From Deltaproteobacteria bacterium (GTDB taxonomy: Bacteria; Myxococcota_A; UBA9042; PHBI01): a stretch of 64,000 nt of DNA. Shown piece after piece: positions 16,202 to 24,975 of the stretch (positions are counted from its first letter, which is position 1; each line of letters starts with the position of its first letter). The notes below the pieces were generated by a model. The model ran no database searches and was not told where the DNA came from. It saw only the letters and a list, made by a program, of their open reading frames with translations. The stretch lies in contig JACKFA010000004.1 of NCBI GenBank assembly GCA_020632715.1, positions 806,001 through 870,000 of the forward strand. Reading direction: 5' to 3'. The position numbers were made by a program, and so were the translations under genes.

Positions 16202-19200
16202 ATGCAGACAAGGCCCTGGTCGCGATCGTCGACCACGCCCCTGCTCGCGCTGATCGCCACCGCCGCCCTCCTCGGCGCGGCCTGCGACGGCGACACCGGC
16301 ACCGGCTCCGGCCCCTCGGGCGACGTCGTCGACGCCACCGACACGACGCCGACCGACACGACCACGCCGACCGACACCGACCTCCCCGGCGAGGGCCTCG
16401 CGCTCGCGCGCCTCGACCCCGCGAAGGGCTCGACCGCCGGCCTCGAGGAGGTGCAGCTCTACGGCCGCGGCTTCACGCACGTCGTCTCCGTCGAGTTCGG
16501 CGCCGTCCCGGCGACCGAGTTCTTCGCCGTCTCGGACGACCTCCTCGTCGCGCTCACCCCGGCGCGCCCCGCCGGCCTCGTCGACGTCTCGGTGGTCGAC
16601 GATCAGGGCGCCCGCGCCACGCTCGACCTCGCCTTCACCTTCCGCGACGACGTCCAGGTCACGCTCGTCGAGCCCGCCGTCGGCAGCGTGCAGGGCGGCG
16701 ACACCATCACCGTCAGCGGCGCCGGCTTCACCGACGACGCCACCGTCATCATCGGTGGGCGCGCAGCCCCGGTCGTCGACGTCGCGAACGACGGCAGCTT
16801 GACCGCGGTCACCCCGCCGGGCGTCGCCGGCAAGGCCGACCTCTTCGTCACGAACCGCTGGGGCGTCGGCCGCTACCAGCCCGGCTTCCTCTACGACGAC
16901 GCCCCCCGCATCGACGTCGTCTCCCCGTCGACCGGCCCGCTCGCCGGCGGCGTCCCGGTCACGATCAGCGGCACCGGCTTCGAGCCGCCCGTCACGGTGC
17001 GCTTCGGCGCGGCCATCATCCAGGACGCCCCCGTCGACGCCGCGGGGCGCGTCACGGTCACGGCCCCGGCGCGCGACAGCGCCGGCCCCGTCGACGTCGC
17101 CGTCACGAGCGCGGCCGGGACGGCCCTCGCGAGCGGCGCCTTCCACTACCTCGACCCCGGCGTGCCCGCGTTCGCCTTGCGCGCCGCCTACCCGACGCGC
17201 GGCAGCGTCGCCGGCGGCGACCGCGTGACGCTCGTCGTGACCGGCCTCACGGCCGACCCCGTCGAGGTCCGTTTCGGCGGCAACGCCGCCACGGTGATCT
17301 CGCAGGACCCCGCCGCGGGCGTGATCGTCGCGCTCTCGCCGGCAGCGAACGCCGCGCAGGTCGTCGCCCTCTCGGTGCGCCAGAACGGCGTGCTGCGCGA
17401 CCTCGCCGGCGCGTGGACCTACATCGAGGGCCCCGTGATCACGGGCGTCGACCCGCCCGAGGGGCCGGTCGCGGGCGGCACGAAGCTCACGATCCGCGGC
17501 ACCGGCTTCAAGGTCGGCGCCTCGGTGCGCGTCGGCGCGCTCCCGGCGACGGGCGTGCGGCTCGTGAACGCGACGACGATCGAGGCCACGACGGCGCCGG
17601 GGAGCCCTGGGCCGGCGGCGGTCACGGTGGCCGTGGGCGGCGTCACGCACACGCTCGAGGGGGCGTTCACCTACCGCGGGCTGCCGGCGGTCTGGGTCGT
17701 CACGCCGCCGACGGGCTCGGTCGCCGGCGGCACGCGCGTCCGGGTCTACGGGCACGGCTTCACGACGGGCGGCGTCGGCACGCCGCAGGTGCTGTTCGGG
17801 CAGAGCCCGGCGACCGAGGTCGTCGTGGTCGACGACGGCACGATCACGGCGCGCACGCCGCGCGGGACGGCGGGCGCCGTGCCGGTCGTGGTGCGCACGG
17901 CCGCGTGGGACACGCGCCACCCGAGCGGCTTCGTGTACTTCGACCCGGCGGCCTACCCGGGGTCGTGGGGCGAGCCCATCGACGGCAACCTGAACGTGAC
18001 GGTGCTCGACGCGCGGAGCGGCCTGCGCGTCGCGGGCGCGGCGGTGGTCGTGGGGCCGACGGTGTCGACGACGCAGCGCGGGTTCACGAACGACGCCGGG
18101 CAGATCACGTTCAGCACGGCGGACCTCGTGGGCGACCAGACGGTCACCGCGACGCGCTCCGGCTACCAGACGATGCAGATCGCGGGCTTCGACGCGGAGA
18201 ACGTGACGCTCGCGATCGAGCCCGTGCCGACGTGCGCGGAGGTCGCCGACATCCCGTGCGACCAGCTGACGGGGCCGCGTCCCATCGCCTTCTTCTCGGG
18301 GCGCGTCACGGGCAGCACGAAGGGGCCGACCATCCCGTGGGGGGAGTGCGCCGACTGGGGCGACGCGCCGGCGAGCCTCTGCCGCGCGTGCGCCGCGGAC
18401 AGCGACTGCGACCCCGACCACCGCTGCGCCGAGCTGCCCGGGCAGGGCTTCTTCTGCACGGCGGACTGCACGGCCGACACGGACTGCGGGCGCGACTTCC
18501 GCTGCGTCGACACGTCGGGCGCGGGCGGGCCGGGGCAGTGCGTGCCGCCGCCGGGGGAGACGAAGGTCTACTGCGACATCACGGAGGAGGACATGTGGTC
18601 GAACGACCAGATCCCCTACCCGGGCGTCGAGGTCCTCTCCGACAACACCGTGTTCATCAACACGCGCCTCGGCAACTACGCCGTCTACTGCTGGCGCGGC
18701 GTGCTCGCGCGCAGCTTCTTCCGGCCGCAGGTGATGGGCGTCACGCGGCACCTGGGCGCCTTCGCCGACGGCGAGACGGTCGAGGCGGAGGTGCGGCTCG
18801 ACATCCCGCTGCGGCGGAAGGTGCGGGTGCTGGTCGACAAGCCCACGATGGGGGCGCCGGGCGACGAGAGCATCGTGATGCGCACGCTCCTGAACCTGCA
18901 CGGTGACGGCGTCGCCGAGCTGCCGCCGCTCCGCGCCATCACCGAGACGAAGTTCTCGGAGGTGCTGCCGGAGCTGACCGGGGTCATCGCGGACGCCGAG
19001 TGGGACTTCTTCGTCTCGGTGGACGTGCCCTCGCTGAACGGCAACAGCTCGACGATCGAGCCGGGGATCACGAACGTCGCGAACGACCTCGACCTCGCGC
19101 TGGGCGAGGACGGCACCTTCGAGCGACGGAAGACCTTCGACACGACGACGCGCGGCATCGCGCCCATCGAGAGCGACCTGCTCGTGGTGGGCGACGAGGG

Positions 19201-20302
19201 GCGCATCGCGCGCTCCTTCGGGCCGAACCACTGGGCGTACCAGGCGGCGGACACGACGCGCGACCTGTACGCGGTGGCGGTGCGCTCGAAGAGCCAGGCG
19301 GTCGCGGTGGGCGCGGCGGGCGCGGCGACGTTCTGGGACGGCTTCCTGTGGCATGCGCAGCCGGTCGACACGGTGGCGACGCTGACGGGGGTCGCGTGGG
19401 CCGACGACGCCGTCGCCTACGCGGTCGGAGACAGGTACGTCTACGAGTGGGACGGCGCGAGCTGGACGGAGATCCTCACGGCCCCCGGGAAGCTCGCGGG
19501 CGTGTGGGCGGCCGGCCCGGGGGACGTCTGGATCGTGGGCGAGCAGGGCTACGTCGGGCACCTCGCGGGGACGACGTGGGAGCGCGTGCCGGTGGCGACG
19601 ACGCTGCGGCTGAACGCGGTGACGGCGGGGCTCGGCGGCGGGCCGATGATCGTGGGCGAGCGCGGGACGGTGCTCGTGTGGAACGGGGCGGGCTTCGACT
19701 TCGAGGGCGCGCCGACGACGCGCGAGCTGTTCGCGGTGGCGCAGAGCGACGACGGGCTCGTGTACGCGGCGGGCGCGCGCGGGGCGCTGCTCTCGTTCGA
19801 CGGCGTGGACTGGACGGACCTGTCGCTGCCGGAGCACCGCTCGACGCTGCGCGCGGTGGGGGCGGTGGCCGGGAAGGCGTTCGCGATGGGGGCGCACGAG
19901 GTGGTGCTCGGGCCGATGCTGGCGATCCCGACGAACCTGAACCCGGCGGACGGCGGCTTCCTGAACGACCGCGTGTCGTGGACGGTGAACGAGGAGGTCT
20001 CGCCGGACTTCACGGTGATGGACTTCGGGAGCGCGGCGGGGCCGTGCTCCGCCTGCGGGGCGCTGTTCATGATCCCCTACAGCGAGTGGCTCGAGATCCT
20101 CGACGGCGACCTCACGACGGCCTACTTCCCGCAGATGAGCCAGGTGGAGCCGGGCGGCGGCATGTCCTTCGGCTTCAAGGACGTCGTGCTCTACCGCGTC
20201 CGCGTGGGCCCGGGCTTCGACTTCGACCAGACCGCGAGCAACGGCTTCTTCAACGTCGACTGGCGCAGCTGGGCGGTGCGCGGGCTGAGCTATTTCAGAT
20301 AG
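16202..20302 (+). CDS. Very large surface lipoprotein with six IPT/TIG domains and a propeller
   Basis: This 1366-aa protein has a lipoprotein signal with lipobox LLGAAC and an Asp/Thr-rich linker. Six IPT/TIG Ig-like domains follow at about residues 65-588; each contains a GS.AGG..V...G.GF-type motif and ends with an aromatic strand. A carboxypeptidase-regulatory-like domain (about 593-672, LNVTVLDARSGLRVAGAAVVV) follows, then a Cys-rich segment (about 677-790, with CRACAADSDCDPDHRC and CTADTDCGRDFRC), and a beta-propeller (about 990-1240) with units like GVWAAGPGDVWIVGEQG. It is probably exposed on the outer membrane, with an adhesive or structural role. GAGGTC precedes the ATG. The stop lies 36 bases before a MITE-like repeat. 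Confidence 0.85.
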   Translation: MQTRPWSRSSTTPLLALIATAALLGAACDGDTGTGSGPSGDVVDATDTTPTDTTTPTDTDLPGEGLALARLDPAKGSTAGLEEVQLYGRGFTHVVSVEFGAVPATEFFAVSDDLLVALTPARPAGLVDVSVVDDQGARATLDLAFTFRDDVQVTLVEPAVGSVQGGDTITVSGAGFTDDATVIIGGRAAPVVDVANDGSLTAVTPPGVAGKADLFVTNRWGVGRYQPGFLYDDAPRIDVVSPSTGPLAGGVPVTISGTGFEPPVTVRFGAAIIQDAPVDAAGRVTVTAPARDSAGPVDVAVTSAAGTALASGAFHYLDPGVPAFALRAAYPTRGSVAGGDRVTLVVTGLTADPVEVRFGGNAATVISQDPAAGVIVALSPAANAAQVVALSVRQNGVLRDLAGAWTYIEGPVITGVDPPEGPVAGGTKLTIRGTGFKVGASVRVGALPATGVRLVNATTIEATTAPGSPGPAAVTVAVGGVTHTLEGAFTYRGLPAVWVVTPPTGSVAGGTRVRVYGHGFTTGGVGTPQVLFGQSPATEVVVVDDGTITARTPRGTAGAVPVVVRTAAWDTRHPSGFVYFDPAAYPGSWGEPIDGNLNVTVLDARSGLRVAGAAVVVGPTVSTTQRGFTNDAGQITFSTADLVGDQTVTATRSGYQTMQIAGFDAENVTLAIEPVPTCAEVADIPCDQLTGPRPIAFFSGRVTGSTKGPTIPWGECADWGDAPASLCRACAADSDCDPDHRCAELPGQGFFCTADCTADTDCGRDFRCVDTSGAGGPGQCVPPPGETKVYCDITEEDMWSNDQIPYPGVEVLSDNTVFINTRLGNYAVYCWRGVLARSFFRPQVMGVTRHLGAFADGETVEAEVRLDIPLRRKVRVLVDKPTMGAPGDESIVMRTLLNLHGDGVAELPPLRAITETKFSEVLPELTGVIADAEWDFFVSVDVPSLNGNSSTIEPGITNVANDLDLALGEDGTFERRKTFDTTTRGIAPIESDLLVVGDEGRIARSFGPNHWAYQAADTTRDLYAVAVRSKSQAVAVGAAGAATFWDGFLWHAQPVDTVATLTGVAWADDAVAYAVGDRYVYEWDGASWTEILTAPGKLAGVWAAGPGDVWIVGEQGYVGHLAGTTWERVPVATTLRLNAVTAGLGGGPMIVGERGTVLVWNGAGFDFEGAPTTRELFAVAQSDDGLVYAAGARGALLSFDGVDWTDLSLPEHRSTLRAVGAVAGKAFAMGAHEVVLGPMLAIPTNLNPADGGFLNDRVSWTVNEEVSPDFTVMDFGSAAGPCSACGALFMIPYSEWLEILDGDLTTAYFPQMSQVEPGGGMSFGFKDVVLYRVRVGPGFDFDQTASNGFFNVDWRSWAVRGLSYFR

Positions 20303-20338
20303 CGGGATCGCCGCAACTGACTGAACCGGTGGGGGAAA

Positions 20339-20479
20339 CCACGGAGGCACGGAGGCACGGAGGGTGCGTCGGTGTCACCGGGCTCCGAGTACGAGCGCGA
20401 CTTCTCCTGCGAGAGGTCCGCCGTCCGTCGCAGCCGCCTGGCCGCCCGCTGAACCCTCCGTGCCTCCGTGCCTCCGTGG
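20339..20479. mobile_element. MITE-like element with 27-bp perfect terminal inverted repeats
   Basis: Bases 20339-20365 are the exact reverse complement of 20453-20479, separated by an 87-base spacer without a convincing gene. Each arm is made of three head-to-tail copies of a CACGGAGG-like unit. The whole lies in the intergenic gap behind the IPT lipoprotein gene and before the di-heme lipoprotein gene. No transposase is nearby and no target-site duplication is evident by eye. It could be a non-autonomous mobile element or an intergenic palindromic repeat family; similar GGAGGCACGGAGG hairpins recur in other genomes as far as I recall. Confidence 0.5.
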
Positions 20480-20579
20480 TGCGCTCCTGCACAGCACGAG
20501 GCGGAGCGGCCGCGACCGCCGTGACGGCGGCGCCCGTTCGTGCTTCGATGACGGAAACCGTCACCGAGGTGATTGCACG

Positions 20580-21083
20580 ATGAACCGCCCTGCCCGCGCC
20601 GCCCTCTTCGCCCCCCTCCTCGCGCTCACGCTGCTCACGACGGCCTGTCCGAGCGCCGAGCCCACGCCGACGACGGAGCCGACGCCCGAGGCGAAGGTCG
20701 GCCCGCCGAAGCCGTGGGACACGATGAGCTTCGACGAGAAGCGGAGCTACATGGCGAAGACCGTGTACCCGACGATGAAGCGCGTGTTCCAGGCCTACGA
20801 CGCCGAGGAGTTCGCGGACTTCTCCTGCGCCACCTGCCACGGCGACGACGCCAAGGCCCGCAACTTCGAGATGCCGAGCCCTGACCTCCCCGAGCTCTAC
20901 CCGACCGGCACCCCCGAGCAGAAGGCCCTCGTCGAGCGCTACAAGGACGACCCGCACAGCGTCCTCGTCTTCATGTTCAACCAGGTCGTGCCGACCATGA
21001 CCGAGCTCCTCGGCGAGGCGCCCTACGATCCGGCCACCCACGAGGGCTTCAGCTGCTTCAACTGCCACCCGAAGGGCAGCTGA
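20580..21083 (+). CDS. Di-heme c-type cytochrome lipoprotein
   Basis: This 167-aa protein has a lipoprotein signal (lipobox LLTTAC) and a Thr/Pro/Glu linker. The two heme c attachment motifs are CATCH (in DFSCATCHGDDAKARNFEMP) and CFNCH at the C terminus. Methionines such as the one in NFEMPSPDLPELYPTG could serve as an axial ligand to a heme; this is inference. It is probably a periplasmic or outer-membrane electron carrier. GAGGTG precedes the ATG by nine bases. There is no oxidase or reductase gene beside it, so its partner is unknown. Confidence 0.85.
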   Translation: MNRPARAALFAPLLALTLLTTACPSAEPTPTTEPTPEAKVGPPKPWDTMSFDEKRSYMAKTVYPTMKRVFQAYDAEEFADFSCATCHGDDAKARNFEMPSPDLPELYPTGTPEQKALVERYKDDPHSVLVFMFNQVVPTMTELLGEAPYDPATHEGFSCFNCHPKGS

Positions 21084-21108
21084 CGCCGCAACGGACGCGG
21101 TCCTCGTC

Positions 21109-23415
21109 CTACTGACCCGTCACGACCTCGACGAGCCCGCTCACCAGCTGCGCGAGCTTCGCCGGGTCGTCGACGAGCTCGAGCGGGAAGCCGACCACCG
21201 CCGACCGCCCCGCGCGCGCGACGCCCGCGATCTGGTTGTTGCCGTAGCGCAGCACCACCGTCGCCCCGTTGGTCGTCGCGAGCACGTCCGGGAAGTCCTC
21301 CTGGTACGGCGCGCCGGCGCCGCTGTAGGTCATCGACCCGACTGCCGCGAGCGCGCCCACGCCGCTCACGCTCAGCGAGTTGCTGTCGTCCGCGCCGTAG
21401 CTCGCGCCGAGCCCGGAGATGAAGGCTACGCCGTTGCCCTTGGCGCTCAGATCCCACGCGACCTCGCTCCCGCTGACCACGATCCCGCCGCCGCCGTCGA
21501 GGTACGCGTTCACGACCGCCTGCTCGGCCGCCGTGAACGTGTGGTCGTTCGTCGACTCGTCCCCGAGGAGCCAGATCGCCGCCGCCGCGGCCGACAGCGC
21601 GACCTCCCCGTCCGTGACGGCCTCGTTCGACGCCGACCCGCGCGCCCCGACCGCCGCGCCGACGCGCGCCGCGAAGTCGTGCTCGAGCCCGCCGAACGAG
21701 CCCCCGAGCACGCGATCGAAGCCGTCCACCACGATCACGTCGCTCCCGCCGCCCACGTAGTAGGTGTCGCTCGGCAGCGCGTCGGCCGCGGCGACCCCCG
21801 CGACCCGCGGCACCACGCGCACGCGCACCCCGTGGCTGAGCGCGAAGCTCGCCTGCGTCGCGTCGGGCCCGACGCTCGCCGCCACCGTGTACGGCCCGCC
21901 GACCTCGGCGATCTGCACCTCGAAGCCCTCGAGATCGTCGTCGTCGGGCGACAGCCAGCGCACCGTCGCCGTCCCGCCCGTGGCCGTCGCCGCGCGCAGC
22001 TCCACGCGCGGCCCGCGCCGCGACCGCATCGCCCCCCAGCGCAGCGCCTCGGCCATGGCGTTCTCGTAGTACATCGACTCGTAGTGCCCGCACTCGACGG
22101 GCCAGATCACGGCGCGCGCGTCGCGCAGGTTCGCGAAGGTCGGCGCCGTCACGGCGATCCCCCCGAGCGCCGACGCGAGCGCCTGGTTGAGCGACCGCGT
22201 GCCGCCCGACGGCGTGTGGTCCGAGCGCAGGTAGCCGCCGGCGTCCACGAACGCCTCGAACTGGCTCGACCGCGCGTAGAGCCCGTCGAAGAGGTTCGCG
22301 TGCGTGGTCGCGCCGGCCTCGGTCATCGCCTCGAGGTTCTCGGCGACCCCTTGATAGCCGCCCGAGTGCTCGGTCAGCAGCACGTCGCCCGGGACGGGCC
22401 GCCGCACGAAGCCGTCGCGGTAGAGCACCGTCTCCACGTCGTCGAGCAGGGCCTCGAGCCCGCCCGGGTCCATGAGCTTCCCGAAGTCGCCGCTCGACGC
22501 GTCGACCGGACCCTGCGGGACGACCAGCACCGCGTCGATCCCGCTCGCGTAGACCTGCTCGCGCAGCCGCTGCCCGGGGACGTCGCCCAGCACGAAGCCG
22601 AAGCCGTGGAAGTGCACGACGAAGTCGGTGGTGCCGCGGTCGCGGAAGCCGTCGGGCACGAAGAGCAGCACGCTCGGATCGCTCCACGAGCCGCCGACGT
22701 CCGGGTAGGGCGCGGTCGGGAAGGGCAGCGTGACCTGCTGGCCGATGACGAGACCGCCCGGGCCGGTGACGGTCGACCACGGCGTGGCCGAGATCATCGG
22801 GTCCACGGCCACGGCGACGACGTCGACCTCGAGCGCGGGCCCGCCGCCGCCCGGTGTCACGCGCAGAGTCGCGGCGAAGCGGCCCGGGGTGGCGCTCCCG
22901 TCGAAGGCGACACGGACGGCCGCGCCGCCGCCGGCCGGGACGCTCGACGGCGGCGAGACGAGCCGCAGCGCGCTCGCGCCCGACAGGGTGATCGTGACGG
23001 GGAGGGCGCCGCCGCCGTCCTGCGAGACGGTGAGGGTCGCCTCGGCGCCGCCGCCGCCGGCGGTGGTGGCGGGGATGGCGAGCAGATCGGGCGCCGAGAG
23101 CTGGCCGGCGGTCGTCACGGTGTCCTGCGCGGTGTCCGTGGGCCCCGTGTCGGCGATGATCGTGTCCTGCGCGACGTTCGTGTCCGTCGGGAGCGTGTCG
23201 GTGGGGAGGACGCCCGTGTCCTGGAGCGCCGTGTCCGTCGGCGCCGTCGCGTCGCCGCCGATCGCGTCGGCGCCGGCGTCGCCGCCAGCGAGGACGACGG
23301 CGTCGAGGCGGTGGGAGACGGTCTGGCTCGCGACGTCCGGCGCGTCGTCGCCGCAGGCGGAGACGGCGAGGGCGGCGAGCGCGGCGAGGAGTGCGGGGCG
23401 GGCGTACCGGCTCAT
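21109..23415 (-). CDS. Lipoprotein with hydrolase-like domain
   Basis: This 768-aa protein has a lipobox (VSAC, Cys21) and a repetitive Asp/Thr linker at about 50-105. An Ig-like strand region covers about 110-205. A region with an alpha/beta-hydrolase look spans about 230-470: VVHFHGFGF at 266-274, TEHSGGYQG around 348-356 (possible serine elbow) and a later CGHYES histidine. The C-terminal third (DVIVVDGFDRVLGG, IWLLGDESTNDHTF, LDGGGGIVVSGSEVAWDL) resembles the glutamine-amidotransferase-like domain seen in secreted golvesin/xanthan-lyase-like proteins. GGGAGG precedes the start. The substrate is unknown. Divergent from the macro-domain gene. Confidence 0.75.
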   Translation of the reverse strand: MSRYARPALLAALAALAVSACGDDAPDVASQTVSHRLDAVVLAGGDAGADAIGGDATAPTDTALQDTGVLPTDTLPTDTNVAQDTIIADTGPTDTAQDTVTTAGQLSAPDLLAIPATTAGGGGAEATLTVSQDGGGALPVTITLSGASALRLVSPPSSVPAGGGAAVRVAFDGSATPGRFAATLRVTPGGGGPALEVDVVAVAVDPMISATPWSTVTGPGGLVIGQQVTLPFPTAPYPDVGGSWSDPSVLLFVPDGFRDRGTTDFVVHFHGFGFVLGDVPGQRLREQVYASGIDAVLVVPQGPVDASSGDFGKLMDPGGLEALLDDVETVLYRDGFVRRPVPGDVLLTEHSGGYQGVAENLEAMTEAGATTHANLFDGLYARSSQFEAFVDAGGYLRSDHTPSGGTRSLNQALASALGGIAVTAPTFANLRDARAVIWPVECGHYESMYYENAMAEALRWGAMRSRRGPRVELRAATATGGTATVRWLSPDDDDLEGFEVQIAEVGGPYTVAASVGPDATQASFALSHGVRVRVVPRVAGVAAADALPSDTYYVGGGSDVIVVDGFDRVLGGSFGGLEHDFAARVGAAVGARGSASNEAVTDGEVALSAAAAAIWLLGDESTNDHTFTAAEQAVVNAYLDGGGGIVVSGSEVAWDLSAKGNGVAFISGLGASYGADDSNSLSVSGVGALAAVGSMTYSGAGAPYQEDFPDVLATTNGATVVLRYGNNQIAGVARAGRSAVVGFPLELVDDPAKLAQLVSGLVEVVTGQ

Positions 23416-23553
23416 GGGCGTGGAGCCTCCCGCTTTGTGCGGGTCGTTGCAAGCGGGCGGCCCCGGGGGGTGCGCTGGCGGCTCGTCTTCGCTGTGCTAC
23501 CATGCGCTCGCTGGCACATCCGACGAGGCCCGTCACGACACAAGGAGCGAGCT

Positions 23554-24081
23554 GTGAAGCGATACCTCGGTGGTCGCATCATCGTGCAGCGCGGCGACAT
23601 CACGCAGCTTGCGGTCGACGCCATCGTCAACGCGGCGAACAACACGCTCTCGGGCGGGGGCGGCGTCGACGGCGCCATCCACCGCGGGGCGGGGCCGCTC
23701 CTCGCCGACGCCTGCCGCGCGCTCGGCGGGTGTCGCACGGGCGAGGCGAAGATCACGCGCGGCTTCCGGCTGCCCGCGAAGCACGTGATCCACACGGTGG
23801 GCCCGATCTGGGAGGACGGCCGCCACGGCGAGGACGACCTCCTCGCGCGCGCCTACGACAACACGCTCAAGGTCGCGCTCGAGAACGGGATCCGCACGAT
23901 CGCCTTCCCCTGCATCTCGACGGGCGCCTACCGCTTCCCGGCGGAGCGCGCGAGCGAGATCGCGGTCGGCGTCGTGACCTCCTTCATCGACACCCACGAC
24001 GGCATCGAGCAGGTCATCTTCTGCTGCTTCAACGAGGACGACTACGAGCTCTACATCGAGGCCGTCGAGCAGTTCGTGTGA
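23554..24081 (+). CDS. Macro-domain protein, O-acetyl-ADP-ribose deacetylase-like
   Basis: This 175-aa protein is a single macro domain closely resembling E. coli YmdB. It shows GDI (14-16), NAAN (26-29), the ADP-ribose loop GGGGVDGAIH (34-43), TGEAKITRGFRLPAKHVIHTVGP and the second loop ISTGAYRFP. The family hydrolyses O-acetyl-ADP-ribose and can remove mono-ADP-ribose from proteins. The GTG start is chosen because AAGGAG lies at 23542-23547. It is not beside any NAD-dependent deacetylase or ADP-ribosyltransferase gene, so its in vivo substrate is open. Confidence 0.93.
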   Translation: MKRYLGGRIIVQRGDITQLAVDAIVNAANNTLSGGGGVDGAIHRGAGPLLADACRALGGCRTGEAKITRGFRLPAKHVIHTVGPIWEDGRHGEDDLLARAYDNTLKVALENGIRTIAFPCISTGAYRFPAERASEIAVGVVTSFIDTHDGIEQVIFCCFNEDDYELYIEAVEQFV

Positions 24082-24395
24082 CGTAGCGAGCGGCTGGGGC
24101 CGACCGCTGAACCGCCCCCTCCAGGCGCTGGATCGCCCTCGCTCCCGACCCCGCGATCGCGTCGCGAGCCCGCTCCGGGCGCGGTCTTCAGCACCTCGCT
24201 TCTCCGGCGCGTTGAATTCTGCCGCGCGCCCGCCGTCGACTCCCCTGTCCGCGACGCCGGCCGCCCCCGGCTCGAGGACCCCTGGCCCGGCGCCGCAGCA
24301 TCCACCGTCGTCCCGCCCGCCCCGCGTGCGGCGACGACTCGCTGCGCGCGCCGGGCCTGTACTGCGACCGCGACTGCACAAGAAGGAGACTCCCC
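24082..24395. other. Intergenic region without a recognised gene
   Basis: These 314 bases lie between the macro-domain gene and a small exported protein gene. A 10-base palindrome CGCGATCGCG at 24152-24161 is the only structure noticed. The strong AAGGAG ribosome-binding site of the next gene lies at the right end. No conserved RNA or coding signal was seen. Confidence 0.3.
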
Positions 24396-24875
24396 ATGAC
24401 GAAGCGCAGCACGATCCTCCTCCTCGCCTCCGCCCTCCTCCTCCTCGGCGCCTCCGCCGCCTCCGCCCGCCCCGGCGACCGCCACGACCGCGACCGCGGC
24501 CGCGACGACGCCTCCTGGAGCGACGGCTGGGACGACCGCGCCGACGACTACACCCTCGAGCACCGCTGGGACGACTTCGACGACGGCGCCCGCCTCAGCC
24601 CCGACCAGCGCCTCCGCGCCTTCGCGCGCCAGGGCTACTCCGTGCGCCAGATCCGGCGCATCATGATCGCCCGCACCAACCACCGCATCCACGCCCGCGC
24701 CCGCGTCATCCACGCCCGCTTCGGCTACGGCCCGCATGCCCGCAACCTCGTCGCCCGCATGCGCGCCCGCGAGCTCGCCCGCCTCGACGCCCGCATGCGC
24801 TGGGTCACGACCCGCTACGTCGCCTACGTGCGTCCCGCCCACCCGCAGCGCGGCCACCGTCACGCCTGGCGCTGA
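24396..24875 (+). CDS. Small basic exported protein, unknown function
   Basis: This 159-aa protein has a signal peptide with cleavage likely after ASA (before RPGDRHDRD). The mature N terminus is very rich in Asp/Arg (RHDRDRGRDDASWSDGWDD). The C-terminal half is Arg/His-rich and helical, with regularly spaced arginines (IRRIMIARTNHRIHARARVIH, ARELARLDARMRW). It could interact with nucleic acid, polyanions or metal in the periplasm; no family is recognised. AAGGAG stands nine bases before the ATG. It is transcribed alone. Confidence 0.7.
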   Translation: MTKRSTILLLASALLLLGASAASARPGDRHDRDRGRDDASWSDGWDDRADDYTLEHRWDDFDDGARLSPDQRLRAFARQGYSVRQIRRIMIARTNHRIHARARVIHARFGYGPHARNLVARMRARELARLDARMRWVTTRYVAYVRPAHPQRGHRHAWR

Positions 24876-24975
24876 GTCGTCGTAGCCGGCCCGCCGACAG
24901 CCAGCCGCCCGCGGTGGGGAGCCGCGGGCGCGTCCTGACCGGCCCGACCCGAACCACGAGCCCGCGGGCGCCTTC

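Noticed and set aside
16166..20350. Long open frame on the minus strand opposite the IPT lipoprotein
   Set aside because: The translation is Arg/Ala/His-rich without motifs; the plus strand encodes a signal peptide and recognisable IPT domains.
20339..20479. The inverted repeat read as a transcription terminator
   Set aside because: The 87-base spacer, the internally repeated arms and the lack of a T-run fit a repeat element better.
23508..23525. TGGCAC as a sigma-54 -24 box ahead of the macro-domain gene
   Set aside because: The GG-N10-GC spacing is not met and no -12 element is present.
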